NCBI GenBank assembly: GCA_033085395.1
Contig: JANQBS010000355.1
Location: 1-34,385 of the forward strand
Reading direction: 5' to 3'
Source of the DNA: Xanthoparmelia taractica
Lineage: Eukaryota > Ascomycota > Lecanoromycetes > Lecanorales > Parmeliaceae
Length of the DNA: 34,385 nt
In this document: piece after piece, positions 1 through 10,329 of the stretch
Position numbering within the stretch: position 1 is the stretch's first letter
Layout: every line of letters begins with the position of its first letter
Position numbers and translations under genes: made by a program
The notes under the pieces: generated by a model
The model's database searches: none
What the model saw: only the letters and a program-made list of their open reading frames with translations
Told to the model about the DNA's origin: nothing

Positions 1-676
1 TATAATTTTTTAAAAAAAGTTAAAAAAAAGTTAAAAACGACTATATTCAACAGATACCACACCTTTCCGACCCGTAGTAAGAATTAATAATAACGTTAAG
101 ATCGACTTACAAGTAATAAGTAAATAGCGAGCAAGTAGCGAGCAAATAATAGATTAATAAAGAACTAATACTATATCTAATATAGAAATAATATATATAA
201 TAATAATTAAATGTAAAAGACGTTGCTATTAAATAATAAGTATAAATACTAATTAATTAAGTGAAAGAAGATTAATTAAAAACTATAAAAGAGCTCGGAG
301 AATAAGTATTCACGTCTAGCCATGCTAGTACTAGTACGAACGTAGCTTTTTTAGCTTCTTCTTCTAGTTAAGAACTAGACTAGAAAGGCGTCTACTAAAG
401 GCTTCCTCAAGGTTATAGCTATAACACTAGCGTAGCGAATTAGCTTTCTCGTAGAAAGACGTTACGTTAATTAATTATTCTCTTTATTCGCTTATAAGAT
501 TAATTAAGACGATATAGAATTCTTTAGACGATACTCTTATCGACGACGAGATTAAATTCGTTAAATATTATATATATCAACTCGTTAAGATATAATATAG
601 AGCGCTCTTTAAGATACGCAAGTAGCTATTTCTCGATATACTAACTTATAACTCTAGAGCGTTCGCCAAGACTATT
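1..676. repeat. AT-rich RIP-like degraded DNA
   Basis: The stretch is very rich in A and T, with dense TA dinucleotides, frequent stops in all frames and no ORF of useful length. This is the usual look of a transposon copy destroyed by RIP in an ascomycete genome. The original element cannot be recognised. The same kind of sequence resumes after 1301. Confidence 0.7.
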
Positions 677-784
677 TGTTAGACCATATGGGTTCAAATA
701 GGGCGTGCGCCTTCTATGAAGCGCGGTATCCGAACCCATGAGTCATATTTTGGTTCTATGGTACAATTGGAAAGCGCCCTCACA
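677..784 (+). repeat. Left terminal repeat of the miniature LTR element
   Basis: This 108-bp copy matches 1188-1296 except for about seven positions, mostly transitions. It contains a nested inverted repeat: ATGGGTTC at 688-695 pairs with GAACCCAT at 732-739, and inside it 707-714 pairs with 718-724 (one bulged C), leaving a TAT loop. Confidence 0.8.
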
Positions 785-1187
785 ATAGTACCGCGCTTCG
801 GTCCGGGTTCAGCTCGGGTACTCTAGAGTACTCTCGACTACACTCGGATCAGAAACTTCATGAAGCAGCTAATTATTTTCGGGCGAAGCGCCGATTCGCA
901 ACGCAAAAAGCGGGGTCGTGGGTTTGATCTCGGCTTTAATCAAAACTTCTAAACGAGTTGACCCCGAGTTAGAAGGGTTTGATGTTATCTAACGAGGGTG
1001 ACCCGAGGATTCAATCCTCAGGGCCCTAATAGCCCTGTCTTTAGGGGTCGTTTCGAAACTGCTAAGGTTAGGATTCTAGGATCGCCGCCCTTCGGGGGGG
1101 GTCTAGAGTTGTTAACGCTTGGGGTCGGCACTACTGAGGTTAGGATTCTAGGATCGCCGGGGACGTCGCCCTAGAAGAGGGGATAAT

Positions 1188-1296
1188 TGTTAGGCCATAT
1201 GGGTTCAAATAGGGCGTGCGCCTTCTATGAAGCGCGGCACCCGAACCCATGAGTTATATTTTTAGTTCTATGGTACAATTGAAAAGCGCCCTCACA
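1188..1296 (+). repeat. Right terminal repeat of the miniature LTR element
   Basis: This 109-bp copy has the same termini and keeps both arms of the nested inverted repeat seen in the left copy. It is followed immediately by the second CTATT. Confidence 0.8.
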
Positions 1297-1301
1297 CTAT
1301 T

Positions 1302-2000
1302 ATTTAAAATAAACACGATATTATATTAAACTTAATAAGATCTTATTCTTTATAAAGCTTATATACTAATATTATACGAATTAGCTAGAATTACGTTGTT
1401 ATTATAATCTAGTTTAAATTTATTTTAAACGAGAATACGAATAAGCGCTAATATTAATAATAATATAGCGATAGTTATAATAATAAGAATATAAAGAAAA
1501 TAGTACTATATTTAAATATATTATAAGTAGTATCTAATTCGATTAATCTTCGAATATAGCTAATTTAAATATATCTAAGATCTTAATAATTAATTCTTTT
1601 TTAACTATTTAATTACTTATTCTTATCTATTCTCGATTAAGATACGTTCTCTTACTAATTAATTCTTTTAATTATTAACTTCTTCTTCTTTAGAATAGCT
1701 AGAGATAGTATAGACTAAGTAAGAGACGGGACTACGTTATAAGCATATATCACATATTATCTTACTACTCTACTATATCGTATTCTCTTAAATTAGTCTT
1801 ACGTGCTAAGATTTATTAATAAGTCGAATAAAGACGTGTTTCTAACATAGTTTAGTCGTTTTAAAGCGCTATATATAAGAAGTATAATTATAGAGCTTTA
1901 TAATTATCTTTAATTTTTTTTTATAACTTAATTTCTAAAGATTCTATTAAATTAGCGACGATAACGATTAAGATCAAGTTTATAAAGTAGCTACATTAAT
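1302..2000. repeat. AT-rich RIP-like degraded DNA
   Basis: This continues the AT-rich, stop-dense sequence left of the miniature element. Base composition returns to normal around 1990-2050, giving a sharp edge about 340 bp before the first gene. Confidence 0.65.
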
Positions 2001-2336
2001 ATCCAGTGACAAAAGGACTATATACGGCCTCAAAAATGACTATTCCTAGACGTATTTACAGCTATGTATAGCGATTTATCTTCTGCTCCTCATGGGCGGT
2101 CGTTCCAGCAAAAAATGGCGGTGTCGGCTGCCAGACGGGAGCTCCCGCCAAGGGTTTTGCAAAGAGGAGTAGCACGGATTCAAGTATGCAGAGACCTTTG
2201 CTCCCCCCCCCTTTCTTTCTGAGCCTGTGACCCTAGCAGCATGATATTATGGACATGAGATGAATCCAACATTGTGAACGCTCTTCTGACTATTAGAACC
2301 ACGGCAACGTCTCTTCTCCGCGGCTGCCTCCGGGCA
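2001..2336 (+). other. Intergenic, upstream region of the QTRT2 gene
   Basis: Normal base composition resumes here. A C/T-rich patch lies at about 2200-2220. The ATGs near 2255-2260 run into stops within a few codons and are not in frame with the gene. No other feature is seen. Confidence 0.4.
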
Positions 2337-4030
2337 ATGCCAGCCGCAAAACCGCCCTCTATGCCAGGACACCCGTCGAAGCTGTTGTCCTTCCAGCTCT
2401 TGAGTCCACAGTCCGGCAAGGATGGGCCCAGAATTGGGCGTCTCAACTTTCAAGGCCGCAAACCAATAGATACTCCTCATTATATGGCTGTCACCTCACG
2501 AGGAGCCGTACCACATCTCTCTCAAGACATGACCAGAGATAATACGTCGATTCGTGCCCTGTATACTGCTTTTGAGGACTGTGAGTAGCTCCAAGTGTCT
2601 GCGGACTCTCTCTGTTCAATTATTGACGGGTGAGTACTTACTGGAGCCCGCAAGTTATAGAAAAGTCATCCCGTACATCACAAGTCTCACCGGTTTTCAA
2701 CTTCCCAGCCTCTTCAGACGAATCGCCTCTGCGGCGGTTTATCGCTCTTCAGAAAGATGCTCTCCTTATCCTTGGTCCTAGACGGATTCCACCGTTACCG
2801 TGCCCAGTCTCGTGTACCTCTAGCGCCATATCGATCGTCACATCAGTAGGCTTCGGAATGCTGGAGTGTACCGACTACGCAGAAGCAATTCAAAGACTCC
2901 GGCCGGATATAGTCGTGGGTATGGGAGATGTTCTATTCGGACACAAACCGGGCGTGAAACGGAAGGAGTTGATGGGTGACAGAACACTCACTTGGCTGGA
3001 GGAAGTCATATCTGCGATTGGAAACGTCGAGAATGGGACGCCAAGGACCGCGTTATTCGCGCCAATTCTACCCATCGAGGCCGAGCAGCAGACTTACTAC
3101 CTAGATGCTCTGCGGGATGAGCTTAGAGACAGAGTGTCTGGGCTTGCTCTCTACGATCCCGCCTCGGTTGATGCTATCCCTGAGAACCTGCGCGATCTGC
3201 CTCGGTTGTCCTTGGGCAATCCTACCAGTCCACATCAATTACTGGATGCCATGGCTCTGGGAGTTGATGCTTTTACTGTACCATTCATTCTTGACGCTAC
3301 AGATGCGGGAATCGCGTTGGATTTCACCTTCCCAGCTCACAGCGAGGCCAAGTACGAGGATCGATTGCCTCTTGGCATAGATATGTGGTCCTCTACTCAT
3401 GCCAACGACATCTCTCCACTTCTGACCGACTGTCAATGCTACACTTGCACGAATCATCATCGAGCCTTTATCCATCATCTCTTGAACGCAAAAGAAATGC
3501 TAGGTTGGGTGTTACTGCAATTGCACAACCACCACATCGTAGATGAATTGTTCATCGGAGCTCGTGGGAGCATAAGAAACCGGTCGTTCGAAGGTGACCG
3601 AGTCACGTTTGAGGAAGTTTACGCAGCAGAAGTACGTACAATCTGGAGTAGATCGTTCCTGTTGGGTGTTAAATTGAGGCTACACGCCATCTCTCAAGAG
3701 CAGAAAGCGGCTTTTCTCTCCAGAACTGTTCTTTCGCTTAGGTGAAACGCCACTTTACTGACTCCGGAATCTGTGTAGCTACCAGCCAAAACGGGACAAG
3801 GTCCAAGGTAAGCACAGGGGTTCTTGCGCTGAAGCTCATACATGCTTAAGATCCACAGAGTCAGGGGCTACCAATTCAGGTCTGAGGGCAAGGGTGGACC
3901 TCGCAAGAATCCAATCGCGTATCGGCCGCTTGACGATGGAAAAGACACACTCGCTGAGGCCGCCTTGCCAAGTCCCGGCGCCGATGCTGAGAATCTAGAA
4001 AAACAAGGGTTTGCAGTGAAGGTGGAGTGA
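2337..4030 (+). CDS. QTRT2: Queuine tRNA-ribosyltransferase accessory subunit 2 (non-catalytic TGT subunit)
   Basis: Joined exons 2337-2580, 2655-3631, 3779-3807 and 3859-4030 give 473 residues. The family acts as the partner of the catalytic TGT subunit that puts queuine into the wobble position of GUN-anticodon tRNAs. Visible family marks are the N-terminal DTPHY-like and SRGAVPH segments, EDFIEK restored exactly across intron 1, the zinc site C341-x-C343-x2-C346-x25-H372 with the adjoining HHRAFIHHLL helix, and the C-terminal GYQF...KKNP-like tail in the last exon. Introns are 74, 147 and 51 nt; intron 1 ends in CAAG and exon 3 is only 29 nt. The ATG at 2337 has a purine at -3; 2361 is an alternative start. 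The frame is open upstream but has no earlier ATG. It lies about 340 bp from the AT-rich block. Confidence 0.88.
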
Positions 4031-4419
4031 AGCCTTCAGAGTGGTCCCACCCCCCCTTTCCACCCTCCCCCCACACCTTGGTGTTCAAGTCTTGCTCGCT
4101 GTACCGCGTCCGCCAATCAGTCCATTTATCTGAGGCTTTTTGGTAAATATGGCCGTTAGCAATATGAAGCAAGCGGTGCAAAGTCTTCCTGGGAGATGTG
4201 AGCAACAAGTGTGCAGTTGCTAGCCAGCAGAAAGCGACACCCTAACGCCCTTCAACCACCTGTATGTCATTTTGACGAGCTCCATACTCTACATCCTAGG
4301 GACAGCCGTGGCGTATCAGGCATGTAGCCAGAAAATAGGGCAGCCAATAAGCACCGATCCTCAGGATACAGAGGGTGGAGATGATCAAGCTTGAGGACTT
4401 CTCAATAAGCGAAGATGTT
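4031..4419. other. Intergenic, no supported gene
   Basis: A C-rich run at 4050-4075 follows the QTRT2 stop. A short plus-strand frame around 4224-4370 is hydrophobic in part but has no ATG. Nothing is supported. Confidence 0.3.
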
Positions 4420-4581
4420 TCAGGAATCTTGACTAACTGAAGCAACATATCTTTCTTCTTGCCCTGGTCTTGCGTTACTTGCGGTAACCCTATGGGCACA
4501 GCAGCCGATTATCTTTAGGCAGTGTATTCGAATCACGAGAGCTCCGAAAGCGATTCCGAAAAGTGATGCAAGGAAACCCAT
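4420..4581 (-). CDS. Possible small membrane protein, 53 aa, unrecognised
   Basis: An ATG at 4581 (minus) opens a 53-codon frame. Its first 28 or so residues are hydrophobic (starting MGFLASLFGIAFGALVI) and resemble a single membrane anchor or signal peptide. A second hydrophobic stretch lies on the same strand in another frame at 4296-4400, so an unspotted intron could join them. I recognise no family. It could equally be a chance ORF in the upstream region of the secreted-protein gene. Confidence 0.2.
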   Translation of the reverse strand: MGFLASLFGIAFGALVIRIHCLKIIGCCAHRVTASNARPGQEERYVASVSQDS

Positions 4582-4843
4582 TTCGTTTGATGGCGTTCAT
4601 ATCTTCTTAATCCTTCTGTTTGTAGCTTTACTAAGTAACGGTGGAACCACGGACCGGTCATGGCAACGACGCCCAGAACGACGAGATCCATTATCTCCAT
4701 AAAACGCACTCAAACCCACTCAAAGACCCCATCTCTCCTTTTCTACCTTTTCTACAAGACCCCTCTTCTCTTATCATGATCCCATCTTCACTTTCCTTAC
4801 CTTGCAAAAACCCCACGCACCCAATTGTACAAATATCCTCACG

Positions 4844-5344
4844 ATGAAGAACATTCTCCTCCTCTCGGTCCTTGCCGGACTGGCTACCGCCTATAGCGGC
4901 GACCTGACTTACTACAGCGCCGGTCTCGGGTCCTGCGGCTTCACGAGCACCGATAGCGATGCCATTGTCGCCCTCTCCCTTCCTATGGTGTGTATCAAAA
5001 GACCTTCAGTACCTCTCCGATTCGTTTCCATTGCTTGGGGTTATGCCTGGAGCAAGCAAAAGCTGACACGGTAAATCTTGGAGATGGCCAACGGTGGCAA
5101 CCCAAACACCAATCCCAAGTGCGGGTCGAAGATCAGCATTCGCAACCCGAGTTCCGGCCAGACGGTTCAAGCCACCGTGGTCGATACGTGTGTGGGATGT
5201 GCCATGTACGACATTGATGTCACAGACTCCCTCTTCGCGAAGCTGGCGGGAGGCCTTTCGGCGGGAAGGGTGCTTGTGGACTGGGGTGCGCCCTGTCCTC
5301 GGAGTGTCTGGAGGACCCTGTGCGGCGAGCTGACTGTTGCATAG
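4844..5344 (+). CDS. Secreted small double-psi beta-barrel (RlpA/expansin-like) protein
   Basis: Exons 4844-4987 and 5084-5344 give 134 residues; the 96-nt intron has donor GTGTGT, a CTGAC branch site and acceptor GGAG. Residues 1-16 form a clear signal peptide (MKNILLLSVLAGLATA). The mature part has the DPBB pattern of fungal RlpA-like/barwin-related proteins: GDLTYY..G.GSCG, a MANGGNPN stretch, KCGSKI, the DTCVGC cysteine pair and the YDIDVT acid motif. No carbohydrate-binding module follows, so it is not a full expansin. Proteins of this type are extracellular and bind or loosen cell-wall glycans; several are made during plant contact, but that role here is inference. The last 17 or so residues do not look like the family end, so the 3' end may be mis-read. 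It lies between two AT-rich blocks. Confidence 0.82.
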
Positions 5345-5584
5345 AATTCCAAGGGCAGGGCCCCAAGGTCAAAGAGCGACGGAAGAATCGTACATCATGC
5401 TGGGGCAGCTGGATATGCTAGGAAGAGGCCATTCTTGTTTTTGAAATGGCCGGGATCGTGGCACTCAGTCATTGAACACTAACCCCTAACTTGGGCTACG
5501 TAGTTTCATCAAATTACGATGGCTGTCTTTATATATAATCCTGATCCGTTTCCGTGTTCTCCTAGCCCAACCTGTCCAGACGAA
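5345..5584 (+). other. 3' flank of the secreted-protein gene
   Basis: This is ordinary intergenic sequence. It contains an AATAAA-like polyadenylation signal (about 5583-5588) right at the edge of the AT-rich block. Confidence 0.3.
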
Positions 5585-6800
5585 ATAAAGATAATATTTA
5601 GCTTTAGAGATACGATTATATAAAAGATATAATAATTATATATAAGAAGAAGTTAATTAAGATCTCTATATAAATAGCGACGTATCGTAATCTTAGAGTA
5701 TAAGGCGTTTATTATAATTAGCTTTTGCTTTATTAACTTTATAAATCTTAAGACTAAGAAAGCTTATCTTCGCGCGAGATTAAAGAAGCTTATAAATTAA
5801 GTATAATTTATTTTATATATATATAATAAAACGACTCTTCGAGATATATTATTATCGAAACTTATCTCTATATCGAAAGATATTATAAGACTTTAATAGA
5901 TTTATATTAAAGAAGTAGCTCGACGAGTCGTTAGATATTATTAATAAGATCGAATATATTCGAGTCGAAGTATTCGATAGATACGACTCTAATCGATAGA
6001 TATCTTATTAATCTATAGAGATATAATCGATTATATATAGAGAATTTAAAGAATATAATAATAATTATTAAATCGAATTATTTTCTTAGTAATAAGAGAA
6101 ATACTTTAAGATAATAAAATTTATATTTATAAAAGAGTACAAACGACGAATATACTTATTTAAAGTAGCTCGCTATAAGAAAAGTCTTATATCGATCTAA
6201 CTTAAGAATTATAATTATTTATTCGATTTAAACGAAATTAGAAGATATTAAATAAATATTACGTAGAAATTACACGATTATAATAGTACTTTCTCTTATA
6301 AATATATTAAATTAATATATTAATAAGTCTTCTATAATTATAGATTTAGAGACGTTATTTTATATTATAATAGATATCGAATTAGAGTCTTTAAAGATAA
6401 AAGATAGAACTTATTTTAATAGCTTATATAGATCGTTATTCTCTTTCTTCGAGCGAAAGAATAATAAATTATATTTAAGTTTAATCTCGAAAGTATTAGA
6501 TTAAAAAGATTTATTTAGCGATTTAAAAGCGTTAAAGAGCGAATAATTAATACTTAAATTAACGAAGTTTATTTTATTAAGAAGATTATTTAAATTAGCG
6601 AAATAAGTAAAAGAAGAGATATTATTAGAGATAAAAGATAGAAATATAGTCTTAATATTAAAGAGTCTAAGTCTATTAATACTAAAGATAACTTATTAAA
6701 AATAATATTTATTTAATACTTATACACGTAATAAATAAAGAGAAAAGATTAAAGAATATCACGTAGATAAAATAAATGCGTAGCAAGATTATAAGATAGC
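5585..6800. repeat. AT-rich RIP-like degraded repeat, about 1.2 kb
   Basis: This is a uniform run of very AT-rich DNA with dense TA steps and no usable ORF, with abrupt edges to normal composition on both sides. I could not see terminal repeats or residual protein motifs, so the element type is unknown. Confidence 0.7.
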
Positions 6801-7188
6801 TACATGTTGAATACTGGAATTATTGATTAAATATTGATTTAATTGTTTTCCCTATCACGCTCGCCATGTAATTTAAAATATTATCATTGAACAATAATAG
6901 CGGATGAATGCCTTTTTTATTTTTCGATATTATCCCGCCTCTCCTCCTTCGCTTTCCATCCAACATGTTTTCCATTTCCATCCAGCACCTTCTCCCCAAT
7001 ATCGCCATTCACCAGACAGGGTTTATCTCCATATTTTGCGCAATCACAGAGCTTGTTTCCATTGTGATGCGGTATACGGCGTTTATTGGTTGACTGAGGC
7101 TCCAGTTCGAAGTGTGTGCTTTCTACACATATCTCGTCCGTTCTGCAATGACACAAATGAGATATCTCGTAAGGACGGCCACAAGAGT
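6801..7188. other. Intergenic, no gene seen
   Basis: Composition returns to normal by about 6900. Short ORFs occur on both strands but show no recognisable motif. This is downstream of the minus-strand ubiquitin-like gene and probably holds its 3' UTR. Confidence 0.3.
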
Positions 7189-8308
7189 CTAGCTCATATT
7201 AGAATTGCAGTCCACTTCAAAAAGCTGATTGTTACCTCGCAGAGTAAGCAGTCTCTTCGCAGCCTCGATTCCGCCAGAGCCTTGAATGCATTCTTCCATC
7301 TTGATTGCCATGCCGGTTCGAGCGTTTTGTCTGTGCTTTCCCTTGGTTTTTGTTTCTCCCATAAGCGTACTTTTTGGACATCCGATTGGACACATAGCAG
7401 AGACCTCCAGTCTGCGTTGGCGGTAAGGTAGAACTAGGCACCCATCATACTTCTCTTGTCCGTGTGCCATCATATCTTTAAGTCTTGCCCGGAGGTTGAT
7501 GTCACGATCTTGAAGGAGGCGAAGTGCCATGCTCTCTGCGTTATCCCATTCGCACCGAGTCTGATTCATCAATGTTAGCTACTGTAGTTTGAAGAGACTG
7601 TGAAGAAAGTATACATTCGTGCTAAGCACTTCATTGCCAGCATTCATCTCCTCTGTCCTGATATTATCACTTGGTGTCTTATCCTCTGCCGCCATCGCTT
7701 CATCCCTTTCGCGCTGAGTCTGCTTTATCAATGTTAGCTACTGTAGTTTGAAGAGAAGGTGAGGAGAGTATACAATCGTGCTAAGCACTTCGTTGCCGGC
7801 GTTGATCTCCTCTATCCTGACATCTTCACTTGGTGCCTTGTCCTCTGCCGCCTCCGCTTCATGATTCTCGTTCAAGACCTTGCTAAGAGCCTGTCGCTCT
7901 TCGCTTGACATGCTCGCCAGAATCTTATCGAGTTGCTCTTGAGCTTCTCTTTTCCTTGATCGCCGACGTTCGGTAGAACCTGGCCCTTTAGTGGCTCTCC
8001 GCTTTTTGAGGTTCTGCTTTCCTTTGGCAGCTCTTACAAGAGAGCCTGATGATAAAGGAGTTTCGCTAACGAGCAGGGTATTCTGTAAGGGCTGATCGTT
8101 CAGCAGAAGTCTTGATGGGTTGTAGAGCAGCTCGGCCTTGATTTTCTGCTTCACCTCCGCGATAGAATCGGACGGCCGGACAAAGAGTCCAGAAGTAGCT
8201 TTGTCTTTACGAAAGGATTTTACAGCTATCGACTGGTCAGCGAATGCTAAGGTTGCGGATAGAAAGGATGACGATGTACTTACTGATTTGAAACTCTTCA
8301 GTGGACAT
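7189..8308 (-). CDS. Ubiquitin-like-domain protein with a duplicated exon
   Basis: Minus-strand exons 8284-8308, 7774-8225, 7615-7719 and 7189-7560 keep frame (phases 1, 0, 0) and give 317 residues. Residues about 6-78 read as a ubiquitin fold: a first strand (QITVKSF), then a P.DSIAEVKQKI helix typical of ubiquitin-like domains, then a LLLNDQPL-type segment. There is no terminal Gly-Gly, so it is not a conjugated modifier. A basic stretch (KKRR, ERRRSRKRE) and a charged helix follow. Introns are 58, 54 and 54 nt. Exon 3 (105 nt) plus its intron is a tandem copy of the end of exon 2 plus intron 2. The C-terminal exon 4 has no recognised domain and its end is uncertain. Partner and function are unknown. 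Confidence 0.65.
7561..7878 (-). repeat. Tandem duplication, 2 x 159 bp, spanning exon and intron
   Basis: Unit 7720-7878 (intron 2 plus the last 105 nt of exon 2) is repeated as 7561-7719 (intron 3 plus exon 3). The two introns are both 54 nt and differ at about six positions. Exons align without gaps: over the last 29 codons 21 residues are the same. The first 8 codons of exon 3 instead resemble the start of exon 4, as expected if the duplicated block spanned the old exon 2/intron/exon 4 junction. Confidence 0.85.
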
Positions 8309-10329
8309 TGCGAAAGATTGGAACGAGTATATAGTTCGAAGAGATGTGTCAACAGCTATCTCAAGATCTAGAACTGCGGCGCCTTCTACGATATTAGGCT
8401 TAAAGCAAGACACGTAAAGAAAAGATAAAGAGAGCTTGTAATAAGACGAATCGAAGTTTTGAGGAGCGGAGAGAAAGGTCTTGGCAAGTTCTCAAACGAA
8501 AACTCGGCACGATCTTCTCTCCGTTTCTTCCTCCTTTCAAGATTGCCATTGAGCTTTCATTTGCTCCGAGACTTGTCTTTAACTTCTAATATAATGATTG
8601 CCAAGTAGACAAGAGTGATCAGGTCTTGGGTTCGAGACTCCACTGGCGTCGAAGCAAAGAGACGAAGGTGATCAGGCTTCAAGAAATACGAGAACAGAGT
8701 AGAACTCCTTTGGCCTTATCCGCCAATGCTCAGGTTCTGGGAATTCTCGTACAGAAAGAAGCTCCACTGGCCGTTGACAGCACTTCATTATTGGCGTTGA
8801 AGCACATCATCGGTTGGCACTCTGCATCACAGACTGGTGGGATCGATCCATTAGTGAGTACCTTCATCTGTCTTTGACTAGATCACAACGAGCTTATGAA
8901 AAGCTGCTTCCAGTCTTCTACCTACCTTCCTTCAAGCGAGATCAATCACGTCAAGAGTCTTGATATATCTATGGATTGGTCGACGCCGTTCCAGAGACGG
9001 ACAGCACACCTCAAAGAGCCATCTTAACAAAGAGCAGATGGTTAGGGAGAGAGGAACTTTGGCGAGAACAAAACCCAATGAGGGCCTAGACTTAATAATG
9101 AAATATGCTTACGGTCGGCAGTAAGAAGGAGCAAGGTATAAGATCATGCGAGCTCGATCTTCTACTGCACAAAAGAGGAAGATCTTGAGAGAAAGACGGC
9201 AAAAGGTATACACTTTGCTCTTCTTAACAACGAAATGTCGTCGATTACAAATGCTGACCAAGTGTTTTTCAGGGGCTTTGTTTTCAATCAATATCATACC
9301 TGCCTTCCTTCCTTGACAATTCTTTATGCTAAGAGATTGAACAATCACGGATGTATCTAAGGGAAAGAATATGACTTGCCTCTGAAAGGAGATGGAAAAC
9401 GGTTCATTTATGAAGTGATCAAGGAAACCTATATTAAAGAGATGCTGACGATATGCAGCTAGGGTCACTGCCTACATCTCTCCAGCACACTCTTCAAGCG
9501 AATACGAAAGAAGAAGGGACGACCTATTTAAGGAGCCTGAGTGGATACAAAAAAGAAAACACTCCCCTTCGCCTTTATATGGTCACTCTCTCTTCTATCT
9601 CGGCACCCTCTCTTCGTTTTCTTACCCTCTCTGCGTCTTCTTATCTATTCCTCTTACTCTCTTACTCTCTTCCTCTTATCGATTATTTCCTTGACCCAGA
9701 TCGTTGGAAATTAAAGATTGGATCTTTCACGCAATAATGAGACCCCGTTAGCCTTCGTTCAATGTAAGTCTTTAAGCTCTGGGATACACTTACGCTTCTC
9801 GTTAACGTCCCTTCATGAAAGCTAAAAGCTAACGCAGCCATCAGCCGAAATTGTCTCTCTGGAAGGCTGGTTAGTTAACCAGAAAAGTGGACCTATTCCT
9901 CTACAACTGATTGTCACGTATTAATAGCCATAGGTATATCGCGTTTCTTCTTATGCGCGTAGAGGCAAGCGAATCGTACTTAAGTAGACAAATTCGTAGT
10001 CGTAGCGTCTCGAACGAATATTGCGTAGATAAAAGAAGGGGGAGGTTATAATTTGCGGCGGAAAATCTTGGATTGCCGGAATTCCAGCCACAAATCACAC
10101 TAACCAAATTAAGAGTAGATCACTCCCGTAGCTCTTGAGTACAAGAGCGTCTGGAATTCGCAATAGAATGGGGACCGAAGCTTGAAGGGAAAGAACACTT
10201 GATTGTGCATACTAATGAGACTTCGGTACGGGTTGGCGAATCTCGGGGATAGATCTGGGTGACTCGACGTGATGATGAGGCCTACCATGTGAACAATATA
10301 GACGACGCTCATTGTAAACTTGCCTCCTG
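8309..10329. other. Long intergenic region without supported genes
   Basis: The first 250 bp probably hold the promoter of the ubiquitin-like gene. ORFs of 70-120 codons exist, but those checked begin at GTG or TTG, lack recognisable motifs and show no splice-consistent partners. A C/T-rich tract occurs at about 9585-9680, the kind seen before fungal start codons, but no convincing ORF follows. The region could hide a non-coding transcript or a lineage-specific gene. Confidence 0.35.

Larger units (their letters stand above)
677..1296 (+). mobile_element. Miniature LTR element (TRIM-like), 620 bp
   Basis: Two direct repeats of 108-109 bp (677-784 and 1188-1296) begin TGTTAG and end CTCACA, so they have TG...CA termini like LTRs. 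The element is flanked on both sides by CTATT (672-676 and 1297-1301), a 5-bp target-site duplication. A purine-rich tract (about 1172-1186) lies directly before the right repeat, as a polypurine tract would, which sets the plus orientation. The roughly 400-bp interior has no coding capacity and is much less AT-rich than the surrounding DNA. It contains a 22-bp direct repeat (1066-1087 and 1138-1159). Size and structure fit a terminal-repeat retrotransposon in miniature, mobilised in trans. I could not identify a clear primer-binding site. Confidence 0.75.

Noticed and set aside
2274..2336. Upstream in-frame extension of QTRT2 that looks like a mitochondrial presequence
   Set aside because: The extension would begin at GTG; no in-frame ATG precedes 2337, so it is probably 5' UTR.
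2630..3745. One long ORF as the complete QTRT2 protein
   Set aside because: It starts at GTG inside intron 1 and its last 37 or so codons are intron sequence; the conserved C-terminus is in the exons at 3779-3807 and 3859-4030.
8609..8660. tRNA-like B-box (GGTTCGAGACT) suggesting a tRNA or SINE
   Set aside because: The end of the box does not match, and I found no A-box at the right distance and no cloverleaf.
9453..9737. 94-codon plus-strand ORF over a C/T-rich tract
   Set aside because: Its hydrophobic look comes from the repeated CTCT/TTCT bases; there is no recognisable motif.
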